Notes: generated by a model not told the origin, from the letters alone. 64,000 nucleotides of DNA from JAJQCI01 sp964388305 (GCA_964388305.1 CAYMAA010000001.1:1-64000), one strand, 5' to 3'. Counted from the stretch's first letter, positions 17,329-26,549 are shown. Translations and numbers: made by a program.

Positions 17329-17463
17329 TTATGCAGAAAGAACCTTTCTGCCCTTAGCTCTTCTTCTTGCTAAAACCTTTCTGCCGTTAGATGTTCTCAT
17401 TCTTTTTCTAAAGCCATGTTCTCTTGAACGCTGTCTTTTCTTTGGCTGGAAAGTCATCTTCAT
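17329..17463 (-). CDS. rpmH: 50S ribosomal protein L34
   Basis: 44 residues, strongly basic, starting MKMTFQPKKRQRSREHGFR and ending KGRKVLSA, the full family pattern. Binds 23S rRNA in the large subunit. The ATG at 17461-17463 has AGGAGGTG 7 bases upstream. It is the first gene of rpmH-rnpA-yidD. dnaA, which often lies divergent upstream near the origin, is not here; a galT-like gene occupies that side. Confidence 0.97.
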   Translation of the reverse strand: MKMTFQPKKRQRSREHGFRKRMRTSNGRKVLARRRAKGRKVLSA

Positions 17464-17534
17464 AACAAGCACCTCCTTAAATAAAATTGCTTCAATTTAT
17501 AATATAATAATATTTATTAACAAGCACTGTTCTA

Positions 17535-17563
17535 ATTATATTAGAAAAAACCATTCAAGTCAA
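17535..17563 (-). promoter_or_regulatory. promoter of rpmH-rnpA-yidD
   Basis: TTGACT (17558-17563), 17-base spacer, TATAAT (17535-17540) on the minus strand. Confidence 0.8.
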
Positions 17564-17652
17564 GCAAAAAATATCTTTTCCGCAAAAATTTTATATGGGC
17601 GTTATATGGCGGTGTTTATTTATAAGTAAAACATACAGCAGCGGCAGACAGG

Positions 17653-18552
17653 CTACAGTAAGGCGCTGAGGATTGTTTTGCAGCTGTTTGCCGGAACTGA
17701 GTTTATATAACAGCCGGTGGAAAACTCAAAGCCTGCCATATTGCCTATACGGGGTATTATCTGAATGAAAAAACGAAACCCCTGTATGCCCGAAAGACTT
17801 TTCGGGCAACTGTAAAAGCATATATTATATGCCAGGCTTTTATCAAAATTTTTATACATATTAAGCTGTTTTAAAAGAGCGTTTGCAAGGGACTTAAGCT
17901 CATCATCGGAAAAATCCGTTAAGGACGCCCTGTTATTTTTTGAAATAATATGTGTTTCGTAGGGAAAAAGGGCATCGGTGGGAATTGATAATTTAAACAT
18001 ATCGTTTTGCCACAGGTTTAAATAGCCTGCGGCGGAGTCGAAGTAGCATGAGTTATTTTCGGTATAATACTTTTGAAGTACGGAAAGCATATACACAATT
18101 TTCGGAGGGATAATTGTTTGAGCGCCAATTTGCCAATGTGAATGAGGCTGGCTTGCGCCTGCGCTTAATCCGTTATTTTTAAATATCTGTACATATTTAA
18201 TATGGTTATAGGCATAAAGCTCATTAAAACGCATTTGAAGCACCCTAAGCAGCCTGTATGTATGGGCAGGGGTGTAGTCGCTTATATTTTCAAAGTGATT
18301 GGGAGTATCTATAACCACATCATGAAAGCCCAGACCCTCTTTTTGAGATATAAAGGGATAAAGGTTAGGGACAATTTTTATAATGCCGTCATTATAAACG
18401 GGAGGAGGTGTTAAATGGCTGTTACGGCTGCAAAAGGGACAGTTTGAAATGTCATCATCTACAGGGGCGGATTTTGGCAGATTTATGGGGCGGTTAAGTC
18501 TTTCTTCCGAAAAATACACATAGCTGCCTGTTAAAAAATTTTGTTTAAGCAT
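17653..18552 (-). CDS. galactose-1-phosphate uridylyltransferase-like protein (HIT superfamily)
   Basis: 299 residues. The catalytic histidine triad reads QPHSHWQI (about residue 140), the GalT active-site pattern, preceded by a CPFC zinc pair (about residue 36) and NLYPF. This fits a GalT-type nucleotidyltransferase that exchanges UDP between sugar phosphates; related ADP-glucose and UDP-glucose phosphorylases look alike, so the substrate is open. No other Leloir genes (galK, galE) are nearby. The start at 18552 has AGGTG 7 bases upstream and avoids overlap with the upstream gene; the ATG at 18591 would overlap it. Confidence 0.75.
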   Translation of the reverse strand: MLKQNFLTGSYVYFSEERLNRPINLPKSAPVDDDISNCPFCSRNSHLTPPPVYNDGIIKIVPNLYPFISQKEGLGFHDVVIDTPNHFENISDYTPAHTYRLLRVLQMRFNELYAYNHIKYVQIFKNNGLSAGASQPHSHWQIGAQTIIPPKIVYMLSVLQKYYTENNSCYFDSAAGYLNLWQNDMFKLSIPTDALFPYETHIISKNNRASLTDFSDDELKSLANALLKQLNMYKNFDKSLAYNICFYSCPKSLSGIQGFRFFIQIIPRIGNMAGFEFSTGCYINSVPANSCKTILSALL

Positions 18553-18565
18553 ATTAGCACCTGCC

Positions 18566-20128
18566 TTATTTATAATTCCATTTTGCAGCATTTACAAAGC
18601 AATTATTTATATAGGGTATTGTTATGCCCGTAATATCCGATGAGGTTAAAAGAACGCTGTTTTTAAAGCCTATGCCTATTAAGGGAAGCTGAACGGATAT
18701 ATATTGCTCCACATTGCCCAAGGCGGCTTTTGTGGCAGCCTCGCCTACGGCGGTCATTTCTTCATTAAGCAGGGTATCCATTTGGGGGTCGCTGAAATTT
18801 ACATAGTTTGTATCCGACACAACAAATGACGAGGACAGCATGGGGCGGAGGTCAAAGCCGCATTTTATATCCGTGCCGCCTATGAATGTATCAAAGTTAT
18901 CCGTTACCAAGGCGGTTATATAGTCATTATACGGCTTTTGCACAACACTGACGTGCATACCGGTCTGGTTAAGCGAGGCGGCTATTATATTTGCCGTTTC
19001 CACACGTTCCGCATTATCACCGTTTACCAGAATTGTAAATGTTAAGCTGTTTGGTGATATATTTTTGTTTTGAAGAGTTTTAAGCGCATTTGAAGGACTG
19101 TAGCCGTAAGAGGCTGTTTTATCCGCACTGCTCATATATGCGGTAGGGTTTACCGGTGTGAGGGATTTATCCATATTATTCATATAAATTCCCGAAATGA
19201 TTTGGTCAATATCAATACAATATGCCACTGCCTGACGTACCGCCTGCTCCTTAAACATTTCCTTTGCGTTATTAAAGCCGAAAAACTCAAAATTATTGGA
19301 GGAATAAACTGTTTTTGTACATTCCTTATCGGAAAAGGCGGCATTCCAGCCGCTTGAGGACGTATTTAATACATTTGTTATGCCCTGACTGAAAGCATTA
19401 AAGTCCGTTTGCTCATCAGGGGAAAGAATTACCCGCACTGTTTGTATGGAGGGTTTTCCGTTTACACCCTGAGAGGCTGTTAAAATAAGCTCCGAGGGGG
19501 ATTTTGAAGTGAGAGCATAAGCTCCGCACCCCAACGGATTTAAGGCATTATCATCATCGGAAGAATAATAATGGCTTGGTATTAAGGGAAAGCACAGGTT
19601 ATAAATACAGGAGGAGTATGGCGCAGAATAGTAAATAACCGCAGTTAAGCTGTCCGTTGCTTCAAAACCCGATACATTTGCCAAACAGCTTTTATACACA
19701 GAGCTGTCGGGAGAGTTATTTATTGCACGGAGGGTATAAACAATATCATCTGCCGTTACAGGCTCGCCGTCCGCCCATTTTAACCCCTCTTTAAGGCGAA
19801 TTGAAAGGGACATACCGTCATCGTTAAGTATATATGACGCGCCTAAGTTGGGTATTACGCTTTGCTCCTCGCTTATATTAAAAAGAGGCTCAAAAATAAG
19901 CTTTAAAACGGTATCCACCGTAGCATCGGAGTTATTTATGGGGTTAAGAGTTTCGGGACTGCGCATGGAAAGAGTTATGGCTTTGGCTTCCGTTTCGGAG
20001 CTGTTTTTATCCAGTATAGTAAGCTTTGCCGTGCCGTCCTTAACCGATGCCGTTTCCTCCGCAGACGGTGAGCAGGCTGTTAATAAAAGAGAGAGTATAA
20101 TAAAGGGTATTATAAATTTAGGATTCAT
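18566..20128 (-). CDS. solute-binding lipoprotein of a peptide-type ABC importer (family 5)
   Basis: 520 residues. Signal peptide with lipobox LLTACS (Cys about 19), then the SBP_bac_5 fold: SLSIRLKEGLKWADGEPVTADDIVYTL (about 110-136) is the family signature. It should bind oligopeptides or nickel-like ligands outside the membrane. No permease or ATPase genes accompany it in this window, so it is an orphan that must share a transporter. It overlaps the upstream lytic transglycosylase by 11 bases, suggesting a link to cell-wall peptide capture (inference). Confidence 0.88.
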   Translation of the reverse strand: MNPKFIIPFIILSLLLTACSPSAEETASVKDGTAKLTILDKNSSETEAKAITLSMRSPETLNPINNSDATVDTVLKLIFEPLFNISEEQSVIPNLGASYILNDDGMSLSIRLKEGLKWADGEPVTADDIVYTLRAINNSPDSSVYKSCLANVSGFEATDSLTAVIYYSAPYSSCIYNLCFPLIPSHYYSSDDDNALNPLGCGAYALTSKSPSELILTASQGVNGKPSIQTVRVILSPDEQTDFNAFSQGITNVLNTSSSGWNAAFSDKECTKTVYSSNNFEFFGFNNAKEMFKEQAVRQAVAYCIDIDQIISGIYMNNMDKSLTPVNPTAYMSSADKTASYGYSPSNALKTLQNKNISPNSLTFTILVNGDNAERVETANIIAASLNQTGMHVSVVQKPYNDYITALVTDNFDTFIGGTDIKCGFDLRPMLSSSFVVSDTNYVNFSDPQMDTLLNEEMTAVGEAATKAALGNVEQYISVQLPLIGIGFKNSVLLTSSDITGITIPYINNCFVNAAKWNYK

Positions 20129-20678
20129 ATTTTCCTCCTATTATATTTAATATAAAGCGATAGGCTTTTATTTGTTTTTTTACGGTTTTCAAGTAGTTTT
20201 TTGTTTCTTCAAAGGGTACATGGTTTAAGTCCGTGTCGGAATTTTGGGTAATAAGCCATTTATCCACATTTCCGCTGCCTGCGTTATATGCGCAAAGGGC
20301 AGTATCCAAATTTCCGTCATATCGGTTTAATAAGTAATTTAAAAGCCAGCAGCCTAAGTGAATGTTAAGGTCGGGTTGGGTTATGTTTTTATAAGAATAG
20401 TTTTGTATGCCTGCTTCCTGCGCCGCCCAGTCTGCGGTTGGCTCCATAAGCTGCATAAGACCCTGCGCCCCTGCGTGAGAAGAGGCGGTTTCGTCAAAAT
20501 GGCTTTCCGTATTAATTACGGAGCAGACCACCTCGGGCGGCAGATTATACATATCCGAGTATTTATATATCAGCTCGGGATAACGGAGAGGGTAGGATTT
20601 GTAAAGACAGCAGGTTGATAAAATTACTGCGGCAGTAAGAAAAAGCAGAGGTATAAGCAGCTTTTTTAGGGTTCGCAT
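20118..20678 (-). CDS. lytic transglycosylase (SLT domain)
   Basis: 186 residues. One N-terminal membrane segment or signal anchor (about 5-26), then an SLT fold with the catalytic Glu in NTESHFDE (about residue 58), the GAQGLMQL motif (about 70) and the AYNAGSGNVDKWL motif (about 138). It cleaves peptidoglycan glycans non-hydrolytically. Same operon as coaE and polA; the translational overlap with the solute-binding protein suggests coordinated use of released muropeptides. Confidence 0.92.
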   Translation of the reverse strand: MRTLKKLLIPLLFLTAAVILSTCCLYKSYPLRYPELIYKYSDMYNLPPEVVCSVINTESHFDETASSHAGAQGLMQLMEPTADWAAQEAGIQNYSYKNITQPDLNIHLGCWLLNYLLNRYDGNLDTALCAYNAGSGNVDKWLITQNSDTDLNHVPFEETKNYLKTVKKQIKAYRFILNIIGGKYES

Positions 20679-20714
20679 CGGGTTCTCCTTTGGGGTTGGA
20701 TTTTTTGCTTATGC

Positions 20715-21296
20715 TTAAAGCATATTTACTATGGTTTTTTCCAATTCTTCCAATGTTACATTTGTTGTGTCTATTATAACATTGGCATAAGGCTCAAGGC
20801 TTTTGGGATCCGGCTGATTTTTAAGGCGGTTTATTGCCTCTTGTTTTGTTATATTATCCCTTTTGGCAATGCGTTCTACACGCAGGTTATAGTCTGCATT
20901 CACAAGCCATACACTGTCCGCCGATTTATCAAGTCCCGCTTCAACCAAAAGGGGAGCGTCTATTACCGTTAAAGGCAGGTTTGCTTTTTTTGCGGCTTCA
21001 AGCCTGCGGTAAACCTCCTGCTTTATGTATTTGTGGGTAATTTCTTCCAATTCGGCAAGCCTTTGCCTGTTGTTGAAAACAATATTTGCCAAGGCACGGC
21101 GGTTTATGGTGTTGTTTGGGTTTAAAATTTCATTTCCAAATGTTTTTACCGTTTCCTGCCATGCAGGTGTATTTGGCTCCATAATTTGGTGAGAAATTTT
21201 ATCGCAGTCTATTATGTTTGCGTTATGCTTTTTGAGAATTTCGGCAACGGTGGATTTTCCTGCACCGCTGCCGCCCATTAGTCCTATAATTTTCAT
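20715..21296 (-). CDS. coaE: dephospho-CoA kinase
   Basis: 193 residues. Phosphorylates dephospho-CoA, the last step of CoA synthesis. P-loop GGSGAGKST (about 8-16), the CDKISHQ region (about 33) and the DAPLLVEAGLD lid (about 113-123) are all present. It starts immediately after the polA stop, with no gap; polA-coaE order is common in Firmicutes. Confidence 0.95.
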   Translation of the reverse strand: MKIIGLMGGSGAGKSTVAEILKKHNANIIDCDKISHQIMEPNTPAWQETVKTFGNEILNPNNTINRRALANIVFNNRQRLAELEEITHKYIKQEVYRRLEAAKKANLPLTVIDAPLLVEAGLDKSADSVWLVNADYNLRVERIAKRDNITKQEAINRLKNQPDPKSLEPYANVIIDTTNVTLEELEKTIVNML

Positions 21297-23960
21297 TTAT
21301 TTTACCTCATACCAGTTTTTGCCGTTATGAACATCTACATTTAAAGGAACAAGGAGCTTTACGCAGTTTTCCATTTCTTCTTTTAGCATTTTATTTATAT
21401 ATTGCACCTCGCTGACGTGAGCCTCTATTAAAAGCTCATCATGCACCTGAAGCACCAAACGGGATTTTAACCCCTCTTTTTTAATTCTCTGCCAAATTTT
21501 TATCATTGCGATTTTTATTATATCCGCAGATGTACCCTGTACGGGGGCATTCATTGCAACACGCTCTCCAAAAGAACGCAGGTTGAAGTTTGATGATGAA
21601 AGCTCGGGTATGGGGCGGATACGGTTAAACATTGTTTTGGAAAAGCCGTTTGCTTTTGCAAATTCCACGGAATTATCCAAAAATTCCTTTACCTTGGGAT
21701 AGCGTGCAAAGTAGCTGTCTATATAAGACTGAGCCTCCTTACGGCTTATGTGCAGATCCTGACTTAATGAAAAAGCGCTTATGCCGTAAACTATGCCAAA
21801 GTTGACTGCTTTTGCATTGGAACGCAGCGCAGGGGTCACTTCATCAAGAGGCACACCGAATGCCTGAGATGCGGTTATTTTGTGAATATCCTCTCCGTGG
21901 TTGAAAGCGGCTATAAGGTTTTCGTCATTGGCAAGATGGGCAAGCACACGCAGCTCTATTTGGGAGTAGTCCCCGTCGGCAAAAACATAATCCTCGGAGG
22001 ACGGCACAAAAGCCTTACGCAGCCTATGCCCAAGCTCTAACCTTATGGGTATGTTTTGCAGGTTTGGCTCTGTAGAGCTTATGCGGCCCGTTGCGGTAAT
22101 TGTTTGGTTAAAGGTTGAATGAATTTTGCCTGTTTTTGGGTTAAGGGCAGCCAAAAGACCCTCGCAGTAGGTAGACTTTAGCTTTGCGTATGTGCGGTAG
22201 GTTAAAATTTTATCCACAATTTCGTCCTGCGAACGGAGCTTTTCAAGCACCTCAGCAGAGGTAGACCAGCCTGTTTTTGTTTTTTTGCCGCCTTTAAGTC
22301 CTAATTTTTCAAAAAGAATTACGCTTAACTGTTTTGGAGAGTTTATGTTAAATTCCTCTCCCGCAAGCCAATATATTTCCGTTACAAGCTGTTTGAGCTT
22401 TTCGTCCAGCTGCCTGCCAAATGCTTCAAGCTCCTGCTTGTCTACACGCATACCCGTAAGCTCCATATCTGCCAAAACATATATTAAAGGCAGCTCCACA
22501 TTGTAATACAGGTCTTTTTGTCCGCTTTTTTCAAGCTCTTCGTTTAAAACGCTTACAGTTTTTTCTATTACCCAAACAAAATCGGCAAAAAGATTTGAAA
22601 GTTTTTCCTTTTCCAAATTATAAAAAGGAATATGAGCCTTGCCCTTGCCTGTTATCTGCTCTATTGACGGGAATATTTTATTTATATAATGTGCGGAAAT
22701 TTTGTCAAAATCGTAAGATGAGTCTGTTGGACTTAAAAGATAAGCGGCAAGCATTGTATCAAAGGAAATATTTTTAAGGCTTATGCCAAGCTTGCTTAAC
22801 AAAACAATGTCCGACTTTCCATCATAGGTTATTTTTTGGTTTTCACCCTCAAAGTACGGCTTAAAAACCTCCGCAAATTCATCTTGCGTAAATGTTCCCC
22901 CAAGCAGGCTTATTTCCGTATCAGTTAAAACAACGGTTATTTCTTCCGAAAATGTTGAAAATGCACAGCCGCAAACAGTGTTATTTTCCGCAATTAGCTT
23001 ATAGGCGGTTTTTTGAGGAAGAGAGGCGGCAAATTTTTCCGCATCGGCTTTTTCCGTTATAATTTTTATGTTTAGCTTTTCGGCTTGTGAGGGCCGGGTT
23101 TTAAAACGGCTTAAAAGGCTGTTAAACTCATTATACGCAAAGGCTTCCGCCGCCCTTTGGTTAAACATATCGTGAATTTTAAGCTCATTAATATCCGCAT
23201 TAAGGGGTACATTTGTATTTATTGTAACCAAAAACCTGCTTAAAAGAGCCTGCTCCTGAAACTCTTTAAGGTTTTTGGCGGCTTTTGCAGGCTTAATATT
23301 TTCGGCGTTTTCTATGGCTTTTTCCACCGTTTTATATTGCTGTATAATTTTTATGGCGGTTTTTTCACCTATGGAGGGAACACCGGGAACATTGTCCGAT
23401 GAATCGCCCATAAGCGCCTTTACTTCTATAAACTCTGCGGGGGTTACTCCGTATTTTTCAAAAACATCTTTGGCAAAGTAGTTTTCCACCTCTGTGCCAA
23501 AGCTTTTTGTTTTTGGAATTTTTATTTGGGTTTTTTCCGTTGCAATCTGGAGAAGGTCACGATCTCCCGAAATTATAACGGGGTACAAGCCAAAATCCTC
23601 GCCTTTACGGGCAAGAGTGCCTAAAATATCGTCCGCCTCATAGCCTTCCTTTTCAAACACTGTAATATTCATTGCGGATAAAATTTCTTTAAGAAGGGGT
23701 ATTTGGGGGCGAAGCTCCTCGGGCATGGGTTTACGGGTGCCTTTGTAGGCAGAGTAGGTTTTATGGCGAAAGGTAGGCGCATGAAGGTCAAAGGCTACGG
23801 CTATGTGGGTTGGGTTTTCCTCCTGCATAAATTTAAAAAGCATTGTAAAAAAGCCGTATACACCGTTGGTATAGTCCCCATGTTTATTTGTTAAGGCAGG
23901 CAGTGCGTAAAATGCTCTGTTAATAATACTGTTTCCGTCTATTAAAAATAATTTGTCCAT
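21297..23960 (-). CDS. polA: DNA polymerase I
   Basis: 887 residues. N-terminal 5'-nuclease domain (about 1-290, with DGNSIINRAFYA and SGDRDLLQI). A middle 3'-5' exonuclease-like domain (about 300-480) lacks the DxE metal motif: YKLIAENN sits where DTE is expected, so proofreading is probably lost, as in Bacillus and Thermus enzymes. The C-terminal polymerase domain has motif A DYSQIELR, motif B RSNAKAVNFGIVYG and motif C VHDE. Fills gaps and removes RNA primers. AGAGGA within the end of the upstream deaminase gene serves as its ribosome site. Confidence 0.97.
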   Translation of the reverse strand: MDKLFLIDGNSIINRAFYALPALTNKHGDYTNGVYGFFTMLFKFMQEENPTHIAVAFDLHAPTFRHKTYSAYKGTRKPMPEELRPQIPLLKEILSAMNITVFEKEGYEADDILGTLARKGEDFGLYPVIISGDRDLLQIATEKTQIKIPKTKSFGTEVENYFAKDVFEKYGVTPAEFIEVKALMGDSSDNVPGVPSIGEKTAIKIIQQYKTVEKAIENAENIKPAKAAKNLKEFQEQALLSRFLVTINTNVPLNADINELKIHDMFNQRAAEAFAYNEFNSLLSRFKTRPSQAEKLNIKIITEKADAEKFAASLPQKTAYKLIAENNTVCGCAFSTFSEEITVVLTDTEISLLGGTFTQDEFAEVFKPYFEGENQKITYDGKSDIVLLSKLGISLKNISFDTMLAAYLLSPTDSSYDFDKISAHYINKIFPSIEQITGKGKAHIPFYNLEKEKLSNLFADFVWVIEKTVSVLNEELEKSGQKDLYYNVELPLIYVLADMELTGMRVDKQELEAFGRQLDEKLKQLVTEIYWLAGEEFNINSPKQLSVILFEKLGLKGGKKTKTGWSTSAEVLEKLRSQDEIVDKILTYRTYAKLKSTYCEGLLAALNPKTGKIHSTFNQTITATGRISSTEPNLQNIPIRLELGHRLRKAFVPSSEDYVFADGDYSQIELRVLAHLANDENLIAAFNHGEDIHKITASQAFGVPLDEVTPALRSNAKAVNFGIVYGISAFSLSQDLHISRKEAQSYIDSYFARYPKVKEFLDNSVEFAKANGFSKTMFNRIRPIPELSSSNFNLRSFGERVAMNAPVQGTSADIIKIAMIKIWQRIKKEGLKSRLVLQVHDELLIEAHVSEVQYINKMLKEEMENCVKLLVPLNVDVHNGKNWYEVK

Positions 23961-23962
23961 AG

Positions 23963-24421
23963 TCAGTCCTCTTTTTGGGAAAATTTTACAAGCTCAATAC
24001 TGCTTTGAGCAAGCATTTGAGCGCTTAATTCATCGGGGTAAACCTCTTTGGCATATATTTTTGTTATGCCTGCGTTTATTATTTGTTTAAGGCACATAAC
24101 GCAGGGAGAGGCGGTTACATACATAACTGCGCCCTTGCATGAAACACCGTTTACGGCACATTGTGTTATGGCATTGTTTTCCGCATGAACTGCCCTGCAA
24201 AGCTCGTGCCGCTGACCGCTTGGCACGCCCAGCTCCTTACGCAGGCAGGTGCCTATGTCACAGCAATTCGGCAAACCTTTGGGTGCGCCGTTATAGCCTG
24301 TTGCAAGCACCTGATGGTCTTTTACAATTACCGCACCCACCTTGCGGCGCAGACATGTGGAACGGCGGCTTGCCAAAGAAGCCATTTCCATAAAATATTC
24401 GTCCCAGCTTATTCTTTCCAT
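23963..24421 (-). CDS. deoxycytidylate deaminase
   Basis: 152 residues. Zinc-dependent conversion of dCMP to dUMP for dTMP supply. Zinc/catalytic motifs: HAENNA (about residue 78) and PCVMC (about 106-110). The inserted CCDIGTC cluster near residues 53-59 is typical of the ComEB/dCMP deaminase family. The start at 24421 has GGGGGT upstream. It is immediately upstream of polA, consistent with a DNA precursor role. Confidence 0.93.
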   Translation of the reverse strand: MERISWDEYFMEMASLASRRSTCLRRKVGAVIVKDHQVLATGYNGAPKGLPNCCDIGTCLRKELGVPSGQRHELCRAVHAENNAITQCAVNGVSCKGAVMYVTASPCVMCLKQIINAGITKIYAKEVYPDELSAQMLAQSSIELVKFSQKED

Positions 24422-24457
24422 AAAGATACCCCCTATACTTTAAACCGCAGGCAAGGT

Positions 24458-24778
24458 TTATGCTGTTACGCCTGTAATAACCTTTGCGATCAATTTTTTA
24501 TTCTTGTTAAGGTCTTTTATAAGTGAAATATATTTTTCCGCAGATATGCCTATATTGTTGCAGAGAATATCGTAGACCTTGTTGTTGTAAACGTAAACAT
24601 AGTGGCATTTATACTCACTGCCGCAGCCTATGCCCTTAAAGTTTGCAACAAAAATTGTGTCGTTTTCGCATTGCAAACAGAGAATTTCGCCATCGGGGAA
24701 AGCGTATGAAAGCGCCATAGCGTACTCGCTGCAATCCATGCCTTTTTTTGCGTGGCTGCAATAGCTTTCAATATCCAA
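24458..24778 (-). CDS. small uncharacterised Cys-rich protein
   Basis: 106 residues with no family I recognise. Eight cysteines, some spaced as CLQC and CGSEYKC, and a VYVYNNKVYDILCNN stretch that reads like a transglutaminase-fold or cysteine-protease-like strand (the CSEYAMALSYAF start also fits), but a full catalytic triad cannot be shown. The start is TTG at 24778, with GGAGG 9 bases upstream, and overlaps the upstream methylase by 11 bases, so it is translated from the operon. The nearest ATG would drop 12 residues. Confidence 0.7.
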   Translation of the reverse strand: MDIESYCSHAKKGMDCSEYAMALSYAFPDGEILCLQCENDTIFVANFKGIGCGSEYKCHYVYVYNNKVYDILCNNIGISAEKYISLIKDLNKNKKLIAKVITGVTA

Positions 24779-25562
24779 TGGTATCCGCCTCCAGTCGTTG
24801 TCTTACCGTTTCATATATTAATATTCCGCAGGCAACGGAAGCATTAAGAGATTCCGCACCGCCTGCTATGGGTATTTTTACAAGAATATCCGCCGCCGAG
24901 GCGGTTTCTTCCGTTAAGCCGTTTGCCTCGTTGCCTATAAGTATGGCTGTAGGCTTTTTTAAATTTACGGCATAAGGAGTGACGCCGCCCTTTAAGTGCG
25001 CCGCAAGGGTTTGTATGCCGCTTTGCTTAAGCTTTTTGATTATTTGTTTTAATTCTGCGTTTGTAAATATCGGCAGATTAAAAACCGAACCCATTGCGCT
25101 GCGGAGGACTTTGGGGTTAAAAATATCCGCACAGCCTTGCGAGAGAATTATTCCGCTTGCCCCTGCGGCATCTGCGGTGCGTATTATTGTTCCTAAATTG
25201 CCCGGGTCGCTAACGCACTCGCAAGCTATTATAAGCTGAGGTTTTTTTGAAAGCACATCATTAAAAGAACAGGAAAATTTTTCACATATACACATAACCC
25301 CCTGTGGGGATACTGTGTCGGAAATGCTTTTAAACAGCTTTTGAGAAAAAATATATACGGGGAAACCCTGTGTATTAAAGCCGTTAATGAACTCCTGCGA
25401 AGCATTTTCCGAAAAAATGCAGTATTTTTTATTAATTGTTTTTGGAATACTTTTAACGAGTCTTTCGCCCTCGGCAAAAAACAAGTTGGTTTTATCTCGT
25501 GTATGCTTTGTTTTTAAAGCCTTAACCTCTTTATATATTTTATTTGATGAGCTTTCAATCAT
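24768..25562 (-). CDS. TrmH/SpoU-family RNA 2'-O-methyltransferase
   Basis: 264 residues. N-terminal substrate-binding domain (about 1-100) and C-terminal SPOUT knot domain, with motif 1 DPGNLGTIIRTADAAG (about 117), motif 2 ILIGNEANGLTEE (about 212-224) and motif 3 IPIAGGAESLNASVA (about 232-246). Methylates a ribose in rRNA or tRNA using S-adenosylmethionine; the position is not predictable here. First gene of the eight-gene minus-strand run ending at the galT-like gene. Confidence 0.92.
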   Translation of the reverse strand: MIESSSNKIYKEVKALKTKHTRDKTNLFFAEGERLVKSIPKTINKKYCIFSENASQEFINGFNTQGFPVYIFSQKLFKSISDTVSPQGVMCICEKFSCSFNDVLSKKPQLIIACECVSDPGNLGTIIRTADAAGASGIILSQGCADIFNPKVLRSAMGSVFNLPIFTNAELKQIIKKLKQSGIQTLAAHLKGGVTPYAVNLKKPTAILIGNEANGLTEETASAADILVKIPIAGGAESLNASVACGILIYETVRQRLEADTIGY

Positions 25563-25695
25563 TTTTTCACCTTACTTAAAAATTTCGATATATTAATAAT
25601 TATACCACATTATGGGTTTTGTGTAAAATAATTTTTAAAAAATACAGCTTTGCCTTTAAGGATAAATTGACGCTGTGCTTTCATCAGCTTTTTTC

Positions 25696-25776
25696 TTTAA
25701 AAAATCACCGATCAATCAGTCATCGGCATCTGTCCGGTAAAATTTGTTTAAGCGTATTAATCACTGTTTCTTCAAA
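25696..25776. repeat. short inverted-repeat element, copy E (degenerate)
   Basis: About 81 bases with diverged inverted ends: left TTTAAAAAATCACCGATCAA, right (reverse complement) TTTGAAGAAACAGTGATTAA. These match the ends of the copies at 38701-38892 and 57296-57437. It covers the last codons and the stop of the deacetylase at 25761. The rest of the gap (25563-25695) is AT-rich with nothing recognisable. Confidence 0.5.
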
Positions 25777-26549
25777 AATTGCCTTCCCTCGTGATCCATA
25801 TAATAATCTCCCCTTAAAATCAGCTCGCTTACAGGTACCGGCTCCAATCCCTTTTTCCGCAGGCCCTTAATAATCTCCTCCAAGCACTCCGGTGTAAATT
25901 TGGCATCATTATGAAACAAAATAATAGAACCGCTCCCCAAATGCTTATGCTCCAATACCTGCTTCACTTCATTTTCCGCCCCCAAATTTTTCCAGTCAAG
26001 ACTGTCCACGTCCCATTGTATGGGAAAATATCCGCACTCCTTTGCGGCATCTAAAACCGTATCGTTATATTCGCCGTAGGGCGGTCTGTAAAGCTCCATA
26101 TCAATCCCCAAAAGCTCCTTAACCTTTTTATGTACAGCCATAATTTCCTCCTTGTTATTGTTAAGACTTATTTGACTGCCGTGAGGGTGTGTGTCGGAGT
26201 GATTGCCTATTTCGTTTCCCGCCTCATAAATTTTTCGCACCTCATCCGGATATTTGTCCACCCAGTATCCGCATAAAAAGAATGTTGCCCTTACATTGTT
26301 CCGTTTTAGAATTTCAATAAGCTCGTCTGTGTCATCGGCGCCCCATGCCGCATCAAAGCTTATGGCAATTTTGTTGTCCTGCCTGTCTACACAATAAATG
26401 GGCAGCTTCCTTTTTGCGGCCGCTGCAGCCGCCGTTGAGGTATTGCCCAAATAAACATATCCAAGCATACCTGCCGCAAAAACCGCTCCTAACACAATTG
26501 CATATAAAACACTGTATTTCCTGTTTTTAGATGACATTTTTTTAATCAT
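25761..26549 (-). CDS. polysaccharide deacetylase, PdaB-like
   Basis: 262 residues. N-terminal membrane segment (about 14-36) and a NodB-type domain: motif 1 SFDAAWGADDT (about 70), motif 2 GNHSDTHPH (about 124) with metal-binding histidines, motif 3 RPPYGEYN (about 160) and a late LFHND motif. The SFDAAWG form of motif 1 is the PdaB (sporulation) variant, not TFDDGP, which suggests a role in spore cortex or cell-wall modification. ATG 26549 lies five bases after AAGGTGG. The C-terminal KKQ and stop come from an inverted-repeat element (copy E), so the original end may have differed. Confidence 0.87.
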   Translation of the reverse strand: MIKKMSSKNRKYSVLYAIVLGAVFAAGMLGYVYLGNTSTAAAAAAKRKLPIYCVDRQDNKIAISFDAAWGADDTDELIEILKRNNVRATFFLCGYWVDKYPDEVRKIYEAGNEIGNHSDTHPHGSQISLNNNKEEIMAVHKKVKELLGIDMELYRPPYGEYNDTVLDAAKECGYFPIQWDVDSLDWKNLGAENEVKQVLEHKHLGSGSIILFHNDAKFTPECLEEIIKGLRKKGLEPVPVSELILRGDYYMDHEGRQFLKKQ

